A DNA stretch of 64,000 nt, from positions 10,195,501-10,259,500 of the forward strand of contig NC_079880.1 in the NCBI RefSeq assembly GCF_029227915.1, given 5' to 3'. The position numbers were made by a program, and so were the translations under genes. Positions 24,290 through 35,194 of the stretch are shown piece by piece. Within the stretch, counting starts at the first letter, position 1, and the number at the start of each line of letters is the position of its first letter. Origin of the DNA: Hydractinia symbiolongicarpus (Eukaryota > Cnidaria > Hydrozoa > Anthoathecata > Hydractiniidae). Below the pieces are notes generated by a model. That model ran no database searches, was not told the origin of the DNA, and saw nothing but the letters and a program-made list of their open reading frames with translations.

Positions 24290-25162
24290 TTATTTACTGA
24301 CACTTGAAAGCTGCTGGATTGATATTTGTGACGTCACATTTTCATTTGAATCACCTCGGGATGATAACGGACTACCGAAACTTGAAACGTCTAAAAACGA
24401 TTTTCTTTTAATCGATTTATGAATCCTCCTGCGAATAACTGGTTGCATAAATATGTAAACAAACGCGTCGAAAACGACATTTAAACGATAACATAATCGT
24501 GCGTATAGTTTAAGTGACGGTTTAAACACGAGTATAACATCAGGAATTGCCACGAATAAAATAAAAGATAAAACTATAAAGAACGGAACAAATATTTTCA
24601 ATCTTCTATTCTGACCGTGCTTCCTTCGTCCTGTTTTTATCTTGTAAAATATGTATCCGTAGACGATTGTGAACGTAACCAGTACGAATGCAGACAAAGA
24701 CATTAATATTTTTCGGAATGCAGTCTTGATTAACCCGACATTCAACACTATGGTTTCACTCAGAATTGACATAGTAACAAAGTAGATCACCATAGTTGTC
24801 CAGCTGGAATGACATATACTTAGTTTGTGTCTGACAAAAAATGAATTCGTGTATCGTAGATGTAAATAGATTTCTAAAAATCTGTCTAGTGTTAGTGAAA
24901 ACATAACCGTATAAAACGGAAAATTTAATCCTTGGCCAAACAGGGCCAGATAATTTAAAATGTCATCAGTCATTGATTGAGAAAAACCGTTCCGAATGAT
25001 TCCAAGTAACGCGTAAAATATATGACAAATCGATAAATGAACGATCAGATACGTTTGTGTATACTTCCATCGAGAAAATATTTTCAAACAATAGATGCCA
25101 ATAAGATGCAGTAATAGGCCGAGAATAGAAATTGTCAATATAAGTATCTCTAACCAAGACAT
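24290..25162 (-). CDS. Divergent rhodopsin-class GPCR, single coding exon
   Basis: The 290-residue protein starts MSWLEILILT and has seven hydrophobic segments at about residues 5-27, 37-57, 70-92, 120-142, 150-175, 188-212 and 224-242. The DRY position reads DRF (93-95, LTLDRF) and the TM7 motif is degenerate (NVVFDAFVYIF instead of NPxxY). Basic residues (RRKHGQNRR, 179-187) mark the third cytoplasmic loop and RRRIHKSIKRK the juxtamembrane tail, which is Ser-rich at the end. There is almost no extracellular N-terminus and no cysteine at the usual TM3 start, so the standard TM3-EL2 disulfide seems absent. This fits the large orphan class-A families of cnidarians; the ligand cannot be inferred. 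It is intact and encoded without introns. Confidence 0.85.
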   Translation of the reverse strand: MSWLEILILTISILGLLLHLIGIYCLKIFSRWKYTQTYLIVHLSICHIFYALLGIIRNGFSQSMTDDILNYLALFGQGLNFPFYTVMFSLTLDRFLEIYLHLRYTNSFFVRHKLSICHSSWTTMVIYFVTMSILSETIVLNVGLIKTAFRKILMSLSAFVLVTFTIVYGYIFYKIKTGRRKHGQNRRLKIFVPFFIVLSFILFVAIPDVILVFKPSLKLYARLCYRLNVVFDAFVYIFMQPVIRRRIHKSIKRKSFLDVSSFGSPLSSRGDSNENVTSQISIQQLSSVSK

Positions 25163-26551
25163 TTCTTGCCAAATATAAAAATTCTAATTGGTTAGTACAA
25201 CTAAGAGTAGACAATGATTGGTTAAATTTTATTGCTCACATGCGTATCATAAAATCAATCAATTTCGATTAACTTTCGAACGTTAGTCTATTTCTTTTTC
25301 GCGGTTTTTTTCACAGCAGTTTAAATATGACGCCACACGGAGTATAGTGGATTTCTTTCTCTACGACTTGGACGCAAAATGCTTTCTGTTCTTCAGCTTT
25401 TTCGATCACAAACGAAAACTCTATTCAATCGAAAGTAAATATTTAATCCCAGCTTTATATGGAAAAAGAAAGATGTTATGGGTTGTTACGAAATTGAAAA
25501 ACGTTTTCTTTTCACCTAATTTCTTGAAAGAAACAACAACGTTTGAAGCCTTTTGTTTTGCGTAATTATCACCCTAGCTCTGACGGGAATTTTTTTCCGT
25601 AATTAAGCAAAATATTGTTTGCTCTAACTGGTCGTTTAAAATGAAAGAATGGGAAGTTTTAATAAAATATTTATACATGAAAAAAAATTTCAATATTTAT
25701 TATTTTACATTTTTATAAAACAGACTAATATGGATTAATAATTAATAAGAAAAAATATAAACGCTTACAATAAATGCCTCGTATTGGAATACTTTTATTC
25801 CATAACAAAATCTCCCTTCTTGGCATACCATATACGTCTATATAAATAAGTCCGCAGCAGGTCATCTCTTCATTGGAGATTACAAACTCACGCTTTACCT
25901 CAGTTGCAGTCTGGGAGAAAATTTAAAGTTTTTAGGTTTTTCAAAGGGGCTACCAAACAATTCAATAAGCTCCATTCCCGGCGTGTAATAAATGAACCAC
26001 TCAAAAGGTGTAGGTGCAAGAAATTATACACACTTAAGAACCGCATCGACGTCTAGACAATGTGTTTAAAAAAAATATTTTTTACGATGAATTTGCTATT
26101 TTTTCTTTTTCTTTTTTTTTTTCTTTTTTTAATTTCCTTCAATTATCTTTTCGCGGTAAAATAAGCTACGGTCTGTGAAATATACTAAATATCAGTAATT
26201 CGAAAGCTTGTTTTAAGACGAGGGAACAGGGACAACACGGGTGTATTTTTTAAAACAAGCTTTGTCACCAGCTAGTAATTAATACACTAAAAAGATTTTA
26301 AAGTCATTGTTGTTGCTTATACTGGCTTTATGTACAATAAACTTGTATATTTCTATGCAAAATTTTAAAGAATATAGCTAGTTAGGTTGTTCAAAAGGTT
26401 TGAAGTTTATTTTATTAGAAAGTTTGAGTTAAAAGCAAGGTATATACATGTATCAAATAAATCATAGGAATTTAGTATATGTATGGAACTTTTCTATTAT
26501 ATTTTTGTCCTCAGTGATCATAAACTCTGCCACCGGCATTAGCTCGAATTT
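25163..26551. other. Spacer, nothing recognised
   Basis: AT-rich sequence upstream of the receptor. The open frame 25347-25565 has no motif. A GGGGCTACCAAAC word near 25946 resembles the ends of the TTAA-type family but has no partner. Confidence 0.4.
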
Positions 26552-26654
26552 CGTGTAAATCACTAAAGTCAAAAATCAACAGCCGTTTCGTACCCCTACG
26601 CTAAATCAAGCTACCAAACAAGCTGTTGATTGTTGACTTTTAGTGACTTACACG
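26552..26654. mobile_element. Short foldback element related to the TTAA family
   Basis: The left arm (26552-26583, CGTGTAAATCACTAAAGTC..) is an imperfect inverted copy of the right arm (26622-26654, ..GACTTTTAGTGACTTACACG). The arm text matches the sub-terminal block of the elements at 21310 and 28876-29228. The loop is about 38 bp. Confidence 0.65.
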
Positions 26655-27024
26655 AAGGTTAAGCTTATGGAGAGTCTATGAGCTGTGAGGACAGAAACAA
26701 CATCTTAAATCATTTTCGATTTTATATCGGACACCCTATTATAACTGAAAATGACAGAGAAGCCTTACAAATATTCAATATCTATGTTTTATTGTAAGCA
26801 GTCACCTTACTTTTAAATAAAGTTTTTTTTTTGAAAAAGAATCTTTAAACGTTTTTAACTTTTAACTTTTAACTTTTTTAGGTAGCTATTTTCTTCTAAA
26901 TCCTGCGCAAAATCATACCAAAATATTGCATATAAAGAGTTAAGGTAACTACAATAATTTTACAATATTTAAAAAGGTATTGATTACTTTCTTAAGGGCT
27001 TTTTAGTGCAGCATTTATACGAAG

Positions 27025-27975
27025 TACAGTCCCCCGTACCTAAAAACCTCTAATTTAGTGCGCCCTCTAATTAGTGGGGATGGCATATTTTTCAAAAATT
27101 GAACAATTTTTCCCCTCTGTGTATTAATGCGGATGAGTTTTAAGGAATTTTCTATTCTCCTCTAATTTAGTGCGGTAATGGTCAAAATTCCCTCTAATTA
27201 TAATGCGGATTAAAAAAATGAAATTAAAAAATTTTCGTTCAGTTACCCGTTGTTTTTTTATCATACTAACATCATTACATAATAAAGCTACAAAATAAAA
27301 GGATCGTCCTCGTTATCATCGCCTTCTAAATGTTTGCTGGTATTTTCCATACAACTTTTGTAAAATTTACCGTTGCAGACCTTTGATGTGCCGCTGGTTG
27401 TGATCCCACTGACATCAAAGGACCGCTTTACCATATTCACGTCGGATGAAATGACGTTGTAAGCTTTCTCAATCCAATCTACCATGTCTTGGCGGCTGGG
27501 TGGAATAATCGTTCCGTGATACCCAAGTGCATATCAAAATTACCTTGCTTTTTTTTCAAAAACGGTGATAATCTAATTGTGAAAGAAAGTGGGCCGAGAA
27601 GATAAGCTGACCTAAAACAAGGTGGATTGGAATTGCCAGCGGTATTTCACTTTACAACGTCAAACCAAAACCTTCTTTGTCAAGTGGAAGAAAAGACATT
27701 AGGGGAGATAAATAATTTCGAGGAGAATCGGACTAGGTTCAAAGAAGCTAAAAAGAAGAAAGAAAAAAGTTTTTTAAAAAAAATGAATAAAAAGTTGAAG
27801 TATTATTTTCACCTCTAATTTAATGCGGTTGTAATCTAGTTTTCCTCTTATTATTAGTGCGGTTTTGAAATGCTAAAACAAATAGAATTTATTCCCTCTA
27901 ATTATTAGTGCAGCATGGCCAAAATAATTGTTTTTTCTGCCACACTAAATTAGAGGTTATACGGTAGTGTCTGTG
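27025..27975 (-). pseudogene. Decayed Pogo/Tigger-like DNA transposon
   Basis: The block is bounded by inverted AACCTCTAATTTAGTG (27045-27060) and CACTAAATTAGAGGTT (27943-27958), with further internal copies of CCTCTAATTA.TAGTGCGG near both ends. On the minus strand 27288-27530 encodes a stretch with GYHGTIIPPSRQDMVDWIEK, then VKRSFDVSGIT and an acidic EGDDNEDDP end. The order (basic patch, DWI..A, +KSF..CGI, acidic DD) resembles the C-terminus of Pogo/Tigger DDE transposases. The DNA-binding and catalytic parts are not visible, so this is an internally deleted, inactive copy. Confidence 0.65.
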
Positions 27976-28139
27976 TTTTCACATCAAAACTTTTGATTTT
28001 ACTGTTATGTATTATATTTTGCAGATCATAGCTTATTTTACCCCTAAAAGAGAATACGAAAGGTGATGTATCTGTTTTTAGAAAATATCATTGCGAATCA
28101 TAAAAAAAATGTTATTAGGAATGTGCGAGAATGGAAGGA

Positions 28140-28180
28140 GATCATACGAGCCGTTTTGTAGCCCCTTTAAAAATGGCATT
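28140..28180. mobile_element. Solitary end of the TTAA/GGGGCTACG family
   Basis: The text GAGCCGTTTTGTAGCCCC, then TTTAAA, matches the right end of the element at 28876-29228. No matching left end is visible nearby. Confidence 0.45.
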
Positions 28181-28254
28181 TGCAAGTATTTTAAACCATA
28201 GCAGCTTTTCTTCGTTCTTTATATTCTTACAGTTAACGCATTTCGAACCGTTGT

Positions 28255-28700
28255 AGACCTTTAACCATTCTCGTCCCCAGAGCTCTTTGAGACTACTTTT
28301 GAGGTTTATCTCAAAGAGCTCTGGGGTCGAGAAACCATTTCCATGAATAATGACAGCATGAGTTCTGCAAACTGGTAGATAAAAATTCTAACTCATTCTT
28401 GTATGAAATTAAATTACTCCAGAGCAAACTCCCGATAAACTACCCGCGTATGACAGAACGCTTGTTGTGTTGAAATTCACAAATGTTGATAAATTTAATG
28501 AATTTTGTTAATATTATTACTTATCCTTATTTAAGCGGAGTTGTTAAAGTGGTAGCGCATTCGGCTTGTATTCATAAAGTTCCAGGCTCGAGTCACCATT
28601 CCGTCCCACTCTTTAAATGTAGTTTTGTCAGCTTTTATTGGGTGCCATCAACTAACTAATCTACAATACGCATTTCTATTTTCTACATTTATGCTAAGAT
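28255..28700 (+). mobile_element. Composite SINE-like repeat with hairpin and tRNA-Thr-like block
   Basis: It begins with a 25-bp inverted repeat (28268-28292 with 28309-28333, core CCCCAGAGCTCTTTGAGA, 16-nt loop). Next come a CATGAATAATGACA block, a CTCCCGATAAACTACCCG block, and a tRNA-like segment at 28534-28612 with A-box-like TTGTTAAAGTGG, an anticodon-loop-like CTTGTAT (TGT, Thr) and B-box-like GGCTCGAGTCA. Its tail has GTCAGC...GGTGCCA. The same succession, lacking the first half of the tRNA part, recurs at 45340-45600. Confidence 0.7.
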
Positions 28701-28875
28701 TAAATGAAGTCGACGTTTCTGCATGTTTTTTCCATGCTTCTGCATTAGATTCTGTACACATGTAGAAGTAAAGAAGAAGCTTTGACACTAGAATGCTTTT
28801 AGTGTGAACGTCAGCCGGTATTTTTTAGATCCGCGCCAAATTTTAGGCGTTTAACATACAGATAGTGATCAACGC

Positions 28876-29228
28876 CAGTTAAAGGGGCTACGAACCGTTA
28901 AAATTCTCACTTTCCGTATATCCCGCGCACATATTAAAAATTCGGCAGACGCGTTTTGCGCAATAAACAGAGCAGCGCACTTTGCTCGCTGGTTCAATAT
29001 TTTTTTTGAAAAGTATATTACAAAGAAATATTTCAGCGAGACTTATTCTGGATGAAAACATGACCAAGGTTGGAGAAGATAAAAAGTCTAGATATATCTA
29101 TATGTCCGAGTCTGTAAATTACATACATGCCGGAAATATAGCAAGTTTGTTTTTTGCCGCCATCAGCTCGAATTCCGTGTAAGCCACTAAAGTCGAAAAC
29201 AAACAGCCGTTCCGTAGCCCCTTTAACC
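28876..29228. mobile_element. TTAA-flanked non-autonomous transposon
   Basis: The left end reads TTAAAGGGGCTACGAACCG and the right end, on the complement, TTAAAGGGGCTACGGAACGG; each abuts TTAA. The length is about 350 bp and no transposase is encoded. The short frame at 28982-29182 is incidental. TTAA flanks are a hallmark of piggyBac-type insertion, but the terminal sequence alone does not prove the superfamily. Confidence 0.65.
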
Positions 29229-30639
29229 TTATGTCACACGGAAATTCTTCTTTCGTAACTTAAACTTTCAACTAACAACATAAAAAATTCTAAAAGTTAA
29301 AGCACACCTTAAAAACCAAAAAATAGAGGGGGAGGGGGAGGTTGATAATGTTTACTGCAGTTTTTACGACAGTTTTTTTTACAAAATACTCAAATATTCA
29401 TTCGGATGGTCGTGAAAAGTCATGCTGAACGAGATCATTTGATGTATTGATAAATCTACTAAATAATATGCGTGGTTTAAAAACGTGGTTAAAAATCTAA
29501 ACATCTGCTACTTTTTTCCTGTTAGGTCAAGTTGATAAAAAGGCTTTCGTCATATAAATTTGTTGATAGGTATACCAGCGTGGTTTTACACAGATAGAAC
29601 CCATCTCTCTACTCCATTATTTACTGCGTGTAAGTACAATTTTTACATTATGCTTTTATATTTTTTTATATTTTTACTTACGGAGGCATGTTTGATATTC
29701 AGTTCTGTTTCTTTCATATGCTTCGTTCTTACCTCAACCTCAACGTCTATTATTCATTTCCTTCCTTAGGAGGTTAAACCAAACATCTACTATAGTGCTC
29801 CTAAGCTGCTGTTAGGGATAGCATGCCCTAGAAACGAGGTTGCTTTGCAAACAACATACGTAGAAGGAATAATGATCGATTCTCAGTTTCATGATACAAA
29901 AACATAGCCACAGAGGGTCTGATGGAAATGTTGATCGGTCATGCAAAGATGAACGGTGTGTGAAGATATTAAAATGAGAAAATAAAGAGCTATGATTACT
30001 GTAATTATTGATTTCCTATCAAAGTTCAATATTTTTTAAAAGCTATACTAGAGAGTGAATTTTTTAGTTCAAAGACTAAATTAGTCCAAAGATTAAATGC
30101 GCAATTCTTAAACACGACTCATAATACATTTAAAGCGGAGATTTGTGAGCTTAGTGAATAGTGTAAAGCGATACTAACAAAATTAGGCTATCTGAGTATG
30201 TGCTGTTTTGTTTGTCTTGATTATGCTTTAAGAAATTCGCTTCACCGTAAAGGGGTATTTACACGAAGCGAATTGGACGGCAAAATGTATGCAAGCGTGC
30301 GCAGTTTTGTTCGATATAATTTTGCTTCGAAAAATTCGCTTTGTCGTAAAATAGAAACACTTTTTACTTTTTAGCGACAAAATATTTTGCTGTAAACTTT
30401 TAACCAATCAGAACGTGAATTTCCCGTGAAAATCTAAAATACATTACGCAGCCAATTCGCCGTGATAAGCAGTGATAAGAACTAAAAGTACACGTGTTTA
30501 TATAAAATTGCAACTTCCTTTCTCAAACCTCCTCCTTGCTTCTAGGAAGTAAATTAGTAAAATAGTTCGACTTAACGAATGTTCAAGTTAAACGAAGTCC
30601 CTTTTAAGTCGAATTTAGAATTTAGTCGCAGCTCGAGTT
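29229..30639. other. Spacer with scattered repeat pieces
   Basis: No gene is supported. A GAAACGAGGTTGCTTTGC word at about 29832 belongs to the CAACCTCG family. Around 30238-30350 the words AATTCGCTTC and GAAGCGAATT form short inverted pairs, probably another small foldback element. Confidence 0.4.
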
Positions 30640-32760
30640 AAAGGAGACGGTAATTATAGAGGATTGAAGTTGATTGATCAGGTACTGAGAGTGATTGTAA
30701 GAGTGATTTGTAAGTTACTTAAAGAAAGAATTTATATAGATGAGATGCAATTTGATTTTGTTCTTGGCCGCCGAATTTAGAAAAAAAAAGAATTTCTACT
30801 TCTTTGCAGATTTAGAGACAGCTTTTGATAGAGTGCCACAAAAAGTTATTTTTGTTGCCTATAAGAAAATTAGGTGAGTATGGTTGGCTAGTTAAGATGG
30901 TACCATCTACAAAATTTCCTACGTTTTTATTTTCGGACAAATGTGCGTCCGAAAAATTTAATTGTCCGAATTCGTTTGTGTCCAATTTGTAATATCTAAA
31001 TTTGCGATGTGTTTTTTTAATCTTTCTTTTCTTTCTAATAATGCTGTTACCAACCTTCTTGTAATGAGACCATTTCATGCCTTCATGGATTATTGTGCCC
31101 ATAACAATAGATGAGTTGCGAATTTTTAAATAGTTCCGGATATGCGCGCGCATCCTTACAAGCAATAAAAGAAGGACCACATAAAAAAATTGACTATCTC
31201 CTTAAATTTATAGATTTAATGAATAAACGATCTAAAAAGAGTTGCAATCGGTTTTTCCTATCTATTATTTTTTCTTTTTAAGGTCAGCTTTTAATTATTT
31301 TAAAAACTAGGTTGCTTTTTTAACTTGATTTCTTCAATCGTTGTGGTCTGTTACTTGCCTTGTTGTGGTCTGTTACTTGCCTTGTTGGTCTGTTACAGGG
31401 TTCTGTACTTAAGTCGGTTGCGTTTAAAAAAGTATTTGAAAAGTTTGAGAAGTGGAAGAACTAGATAAGAAAGAGTTAAGTATGAATGCAGGGTCTAAAG
31501 TCACAATTAGTAGCTTGCATTGAAGCCTTGTTGTGGTCTGTTACTTGCCTTGTCATTTCTTGCCTTTGTGCATGTGTGCACATGTCCATTGTTTTATCAA
31601 AACAACTACCTCGCGCTGCAACTCATCTATTTGAGAAACTCTCAGCAGCTCATGATCAAGGGATTCGGTAAAGCCGATATATCGGGAGTAATTGATCACG
31701 TGCTCGAAACAGAAAACAGTTGAGATGGTGTCCGAAATGTCCGAATGTCTGAAAATTAAATGTCTGAAATTTTTAAGTCCGAATTTCTTAGAACTTAATA
31801 TATGTATAGCAATTCTAGAAGTCGTGTGAAGATTGACGATGAATCAGGGTTCTGTACTTAAGTCGGTTGCGATTAAAAAAGTATTTGAAAAGTTTGAGAA
31901 GTGGAAGAACTAGATAAGAAAGAGTTAAGTATGAATGTAGCAAGGTCTGAAGTCGCAATTAGTAGCTTGCATTGAAGCCATGTTTGACTTTGTAGTTAGA
32001 AAGTGGTCTTGTGCAGTTAGCGAAAAAGAAGTTGGTAGTAACTCAATTTTTTGTTAGACTTGTAAGTATTGGGTACAAAAGGGGTGCAGTGGTATTAGAG
32101 GAAGGATAAGAGCTGACATTCAGTTTGTATGCAAGCGTTGCAAAGGTGAGATTATAGACAATGTCGCTTTAATGATGTACGGCAGTGGTAAAGGTAGCCG
32201 AGAACCTCTGTTATTTAGGAGATACGTCGGGTAGTGGAGGGGGTGTGTAAAGAAGTGTAATTTGCAGGACACGTTCTGCTTTGAAAGAAAGTTTAGAAAG
32301 TTACTTCCTTTGTTGACCAGCAGAGTTTTGTCACTTGAGTTGATTGTAGAGGCTAGTATAAGAAACTTTATGTTGTACAATCTTCAGAAATGGACTGTGA
32401 ATCAGGCTGGTTTTGACCGTTTAAAAAGGAATGATATGAGACTAAGTCAGGTAGATGGGTAACATCAGTTTGAGAGGTAAAGAGAGAGAGCTCATATAAG
32501 CTAAAGTGCGGTCTAATTTGTATTATAAAGATGTTGTTCAGATAAAAAGATTAAGTTAGATTGGAAAGAGTGGAGGATAATTGCGTAAAAAAGTATAAGG
32601 ACTTGATAGTTCACGTGACAAAGTCCATAGGTGGACCAAGAATGACTCGGCATGGGCTGATAAGGACAGATTTGTTGCAGAGGAATGTTAAGCCAACACA
32701 ACTTAGATTAGATTTGGAGAAGAAAGCTAGCGCATTTAAGTGAGTTCGTCCACTGTCATA
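30640..32760 (+). pseudogene. Decayed LINE (non-LTR retrotransposon) with internal duplication
   Basis: Fragments in the order expected of a LINE polymerase occur in different frames: a fingers-like part (30655-30780, LIDQVLRVIVR.. then MQFDFVLG), a DLETAFDRVPQKV motif (30809-30847, matching the RT A-motif D-K-AFD-RVP), a zinc-knuckle-like CKYWVHKRCSGIRG.. followed by VCKRCKGE (about 32059-32155), and the tail (32561-32757) with VEDNCVKKYKDL, GGPRMTRHGLIRTDLLQR. Stops and shifts interrupt all of it. A segment of about 125 bp is present twice (31390-31515 and 31848-31980). Confidence 0.7.
31335..31400. repeat. Short tandem repeat inside the LINE relic
   Basis: The unit TGTGGTCTGTTACTTGCCT occurs head to tail at 31340 and 31362, with a partial third at 31384 and another isolated copy at 31532. 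It is probably a product of local duplication. Confidence 0.65.
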
Positions 32761-33603
32761 CTTAATATAGGGTTGGTTTTACCTTAGTGCGGTGTCGTCT
32801 TAAATCCTTGTATATTAAATAAAACTTTCAAATGCATTTGAAGTATTCTCCAGGTTGACCAATATCACGTGACACTTTCAAGCCAATCACCGGTCAGTAT
32901 TTTTGGAGGAAATTCAAAACTTTTAATACTGTTGAAAAACATGTCCTTTTTAGGCGATCAGCTAGTCACTTTTTTTTACTTGGTATACTCGGTATCAGAC
33001 ATTAAAAAGAAGATTCAAATACAATTTTGTTGGATTTCAACGCATTTTCCGGGAATAAAGATGTTTTAATTTTTAAAATTCAGGTTCCACCCATGTACAC
33101 AGGGTTCTTTGAATTCTTGTAATGAGAGATAACAGCCGTCGCCGTCTTCTCTAATACAAAAAAGGCAAAAAAAACTGGGGAAGAGGGTGTGACAGGTTCC
33201 TTAAAATTTCGAAAAGTTTAAAATTTTTTAAATGGTTAAGATAACGCCCTTCTATATCTGCTTGGTTGTAGATAACGCCCTTCTATATCTATTTATTTTC
33301 AAAACGCGAGAAAATTATTACTAATTATTACCAAGAATGGCATAGTTACATTATCGAAAAAAGCATGGTTTAATCCCATGCAAAAAAATTCCCACTGCAA
33401 GATTTTTGCTCAATTTTATGCTACGATTGCATGTCATCGTTCGTTCAAAAACATCTTCTTAGGTTCGGATAGTAACAGCAGCTTTATTTCACCAACATTG
33501 TAAAGTGTTCATTACATTATTGTTTGTAAAAATAATATTTAATCTTAATAATGTTTACATGTAGGACTTCCCTTCTTTTTGTAAATAACTATTTGCTTGT
33601 TTT
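32761..33603. other. Spacer, nothing recognised
   Basis: No coding signal is seen. A direct duplication of GATAACGCCCTTCTATATCT occurs at 33240 and 33271. Confidence 0.4.
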
Positions 33604-33659
33604 CAACCTCGTCCCCAGGGTATCTTGTATCTTTTTTTGACACCGGGACGCGAGGTTGG
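33604..33659. mobile_element. Miniature CAACCTCG foldback element
   Basis: CAACCTCGTCCCCAGGGT at the left pairs with ACCGGGACGCGAGGTTG at the right, around a short central TATCTTGTATC tract. At about 56 bp it is the most compact complete copy of this family in the window. Confidence 0.7.
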
Positions 33660-33906
33660 TTCATTTTTATCTAAGTTACATTTCTTTACAACATAATTTC
33701 AACTTTTACTTCTACATTTCTCATTCACACGTTAATGAATTCATTGATACAAAGTTTGTTTATTTCTTTAACTTCTTTTGAATGATGTTACCGTTTTACT
33801 TTTAAATTACGTATTTGTACAAGTTATAAAAACTTTCGAAAATATTTACATAAGGTTTTTGTAGTGAGTCCTTTTACTGTAAGCATACGTCGTAAGGACG
33901 CACAGT

Positions 33907-34098
<192 letters not shown>

Positions 34099-34257
34099 CA
34101 TGCCTGTTTGCTGGAATTAGTAGCAGGAATTCCTTCTATCAGTTTTATTGGCATTTAAAGCATCTGAGATTAAGAGTTTTCGTGCAGTGTTAAGGAAATC
34201 TTTTCTCTTTGCATCAACCTTCTACACGAAGCCAGCTTCAGTCTGAAGTGCGCTTAG

Positions 34258-34401
34258 TTCAGTTTTTCAACAACTGATGAACACAAATACAAAAAGTATT
34301 TGGAACAGGTGAACGAGTTATGGCGAAGAGAATACGCCGCCCCCAAAAGTATGATTCCACTCGATAATCCCACCATTCAATTAACATTATTCGCACCTAA
34401 G
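34258..34401 (+). CDS. Possible exon, protein not recognised
   Basis: After an acceptor-like TTCAG at 34262, 139 nt (34263-34401) read openly as STTDEHKYKKYLEQVNELW, then RREYAAPKSMIPLDNPTIQL, then TLFAPK, ending at a donor AAG|GTAATG. The charged, compositionally normal sequence and higher GC (GCCGCCCCC) look coding. It ends in phase 0, and the RING gene frame opens in phase 0 directly after an AG at 35169-35170, so the two could be spliced; equally it may belong to another gene or a pseudogene. I found no start codon exon upstream. Confidence 0.35.
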
Positions 34402-35194
34402 GTAATGTATTATCCCATTAATCCCAGAAACATTTATATTTGTTTACATAAGCTGTTGCACGGAATGTAATTAAAATGATCAATTTTAAAATCGATCTAA
34501 TCAACATGGATTTAAAAAAAGAAAGACCTCATCATGGTTCGTGTGAAATTTGTTGTCATGGAATTTTAAAGCTTTTAAAAGCATTTGTTTTTATTTTGTG
34601 GAGTTTAATGTTGATTGTTCTGTTGTGAAAATATAAGAAACCTTGCTAGGAGTTTCATGTGTTTAGTAGAGTAAATGATTGAAGAAAAAAATAGTTTAAA
34701 TTTTAACTCGTGGTTGGTAGTTATTATTTTGTTTTGGGCATTTAGCAAGACCTAGAGGATTCTAAATAGTTTTATTTCTAGGCTTGTAATGGAGAAACGG
34801 TTTGGTTTGAGTTTTTAATGTTTTTAGGCACACGAGGGGTTTTTTGTTTCTCCTTACTTTTACTGTGTAGTTAATTAATTTTTTTCTATGATGACTTTTT
34901 TTAAATGGAAAACCTACAAAAATTAAGCACGCTAGCATCTACAAGGTTTTGTCAAAAAACTGGTCTAGAAAGAAACACTTACCAATAAAACATAATTATA
35001 ATCTTTTAAAGTTGATTTACAAGATCAACATGAGTTATTTAGATTCATATCTACTTTGAAATGCAACACAGTTTATTAATAAATAAATGAACTGGTTTGT
35101 GAATTGTATGCAGTTTGATATTGACTTATCAAGTTTAAACTAAATCTGTTTGACTGGCTTAAATCTTTAGTTGTGTTTACTCTGTCTAGAAACC

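Noticed and set aside
28534..28612. A functional tRNA-Thr gene
   Set aside because: Acceptor stem pairing is poor and the T-loop is degenerate (GGCTCGAGTCA). The surrounding sequence is repeated at 45340-45600.
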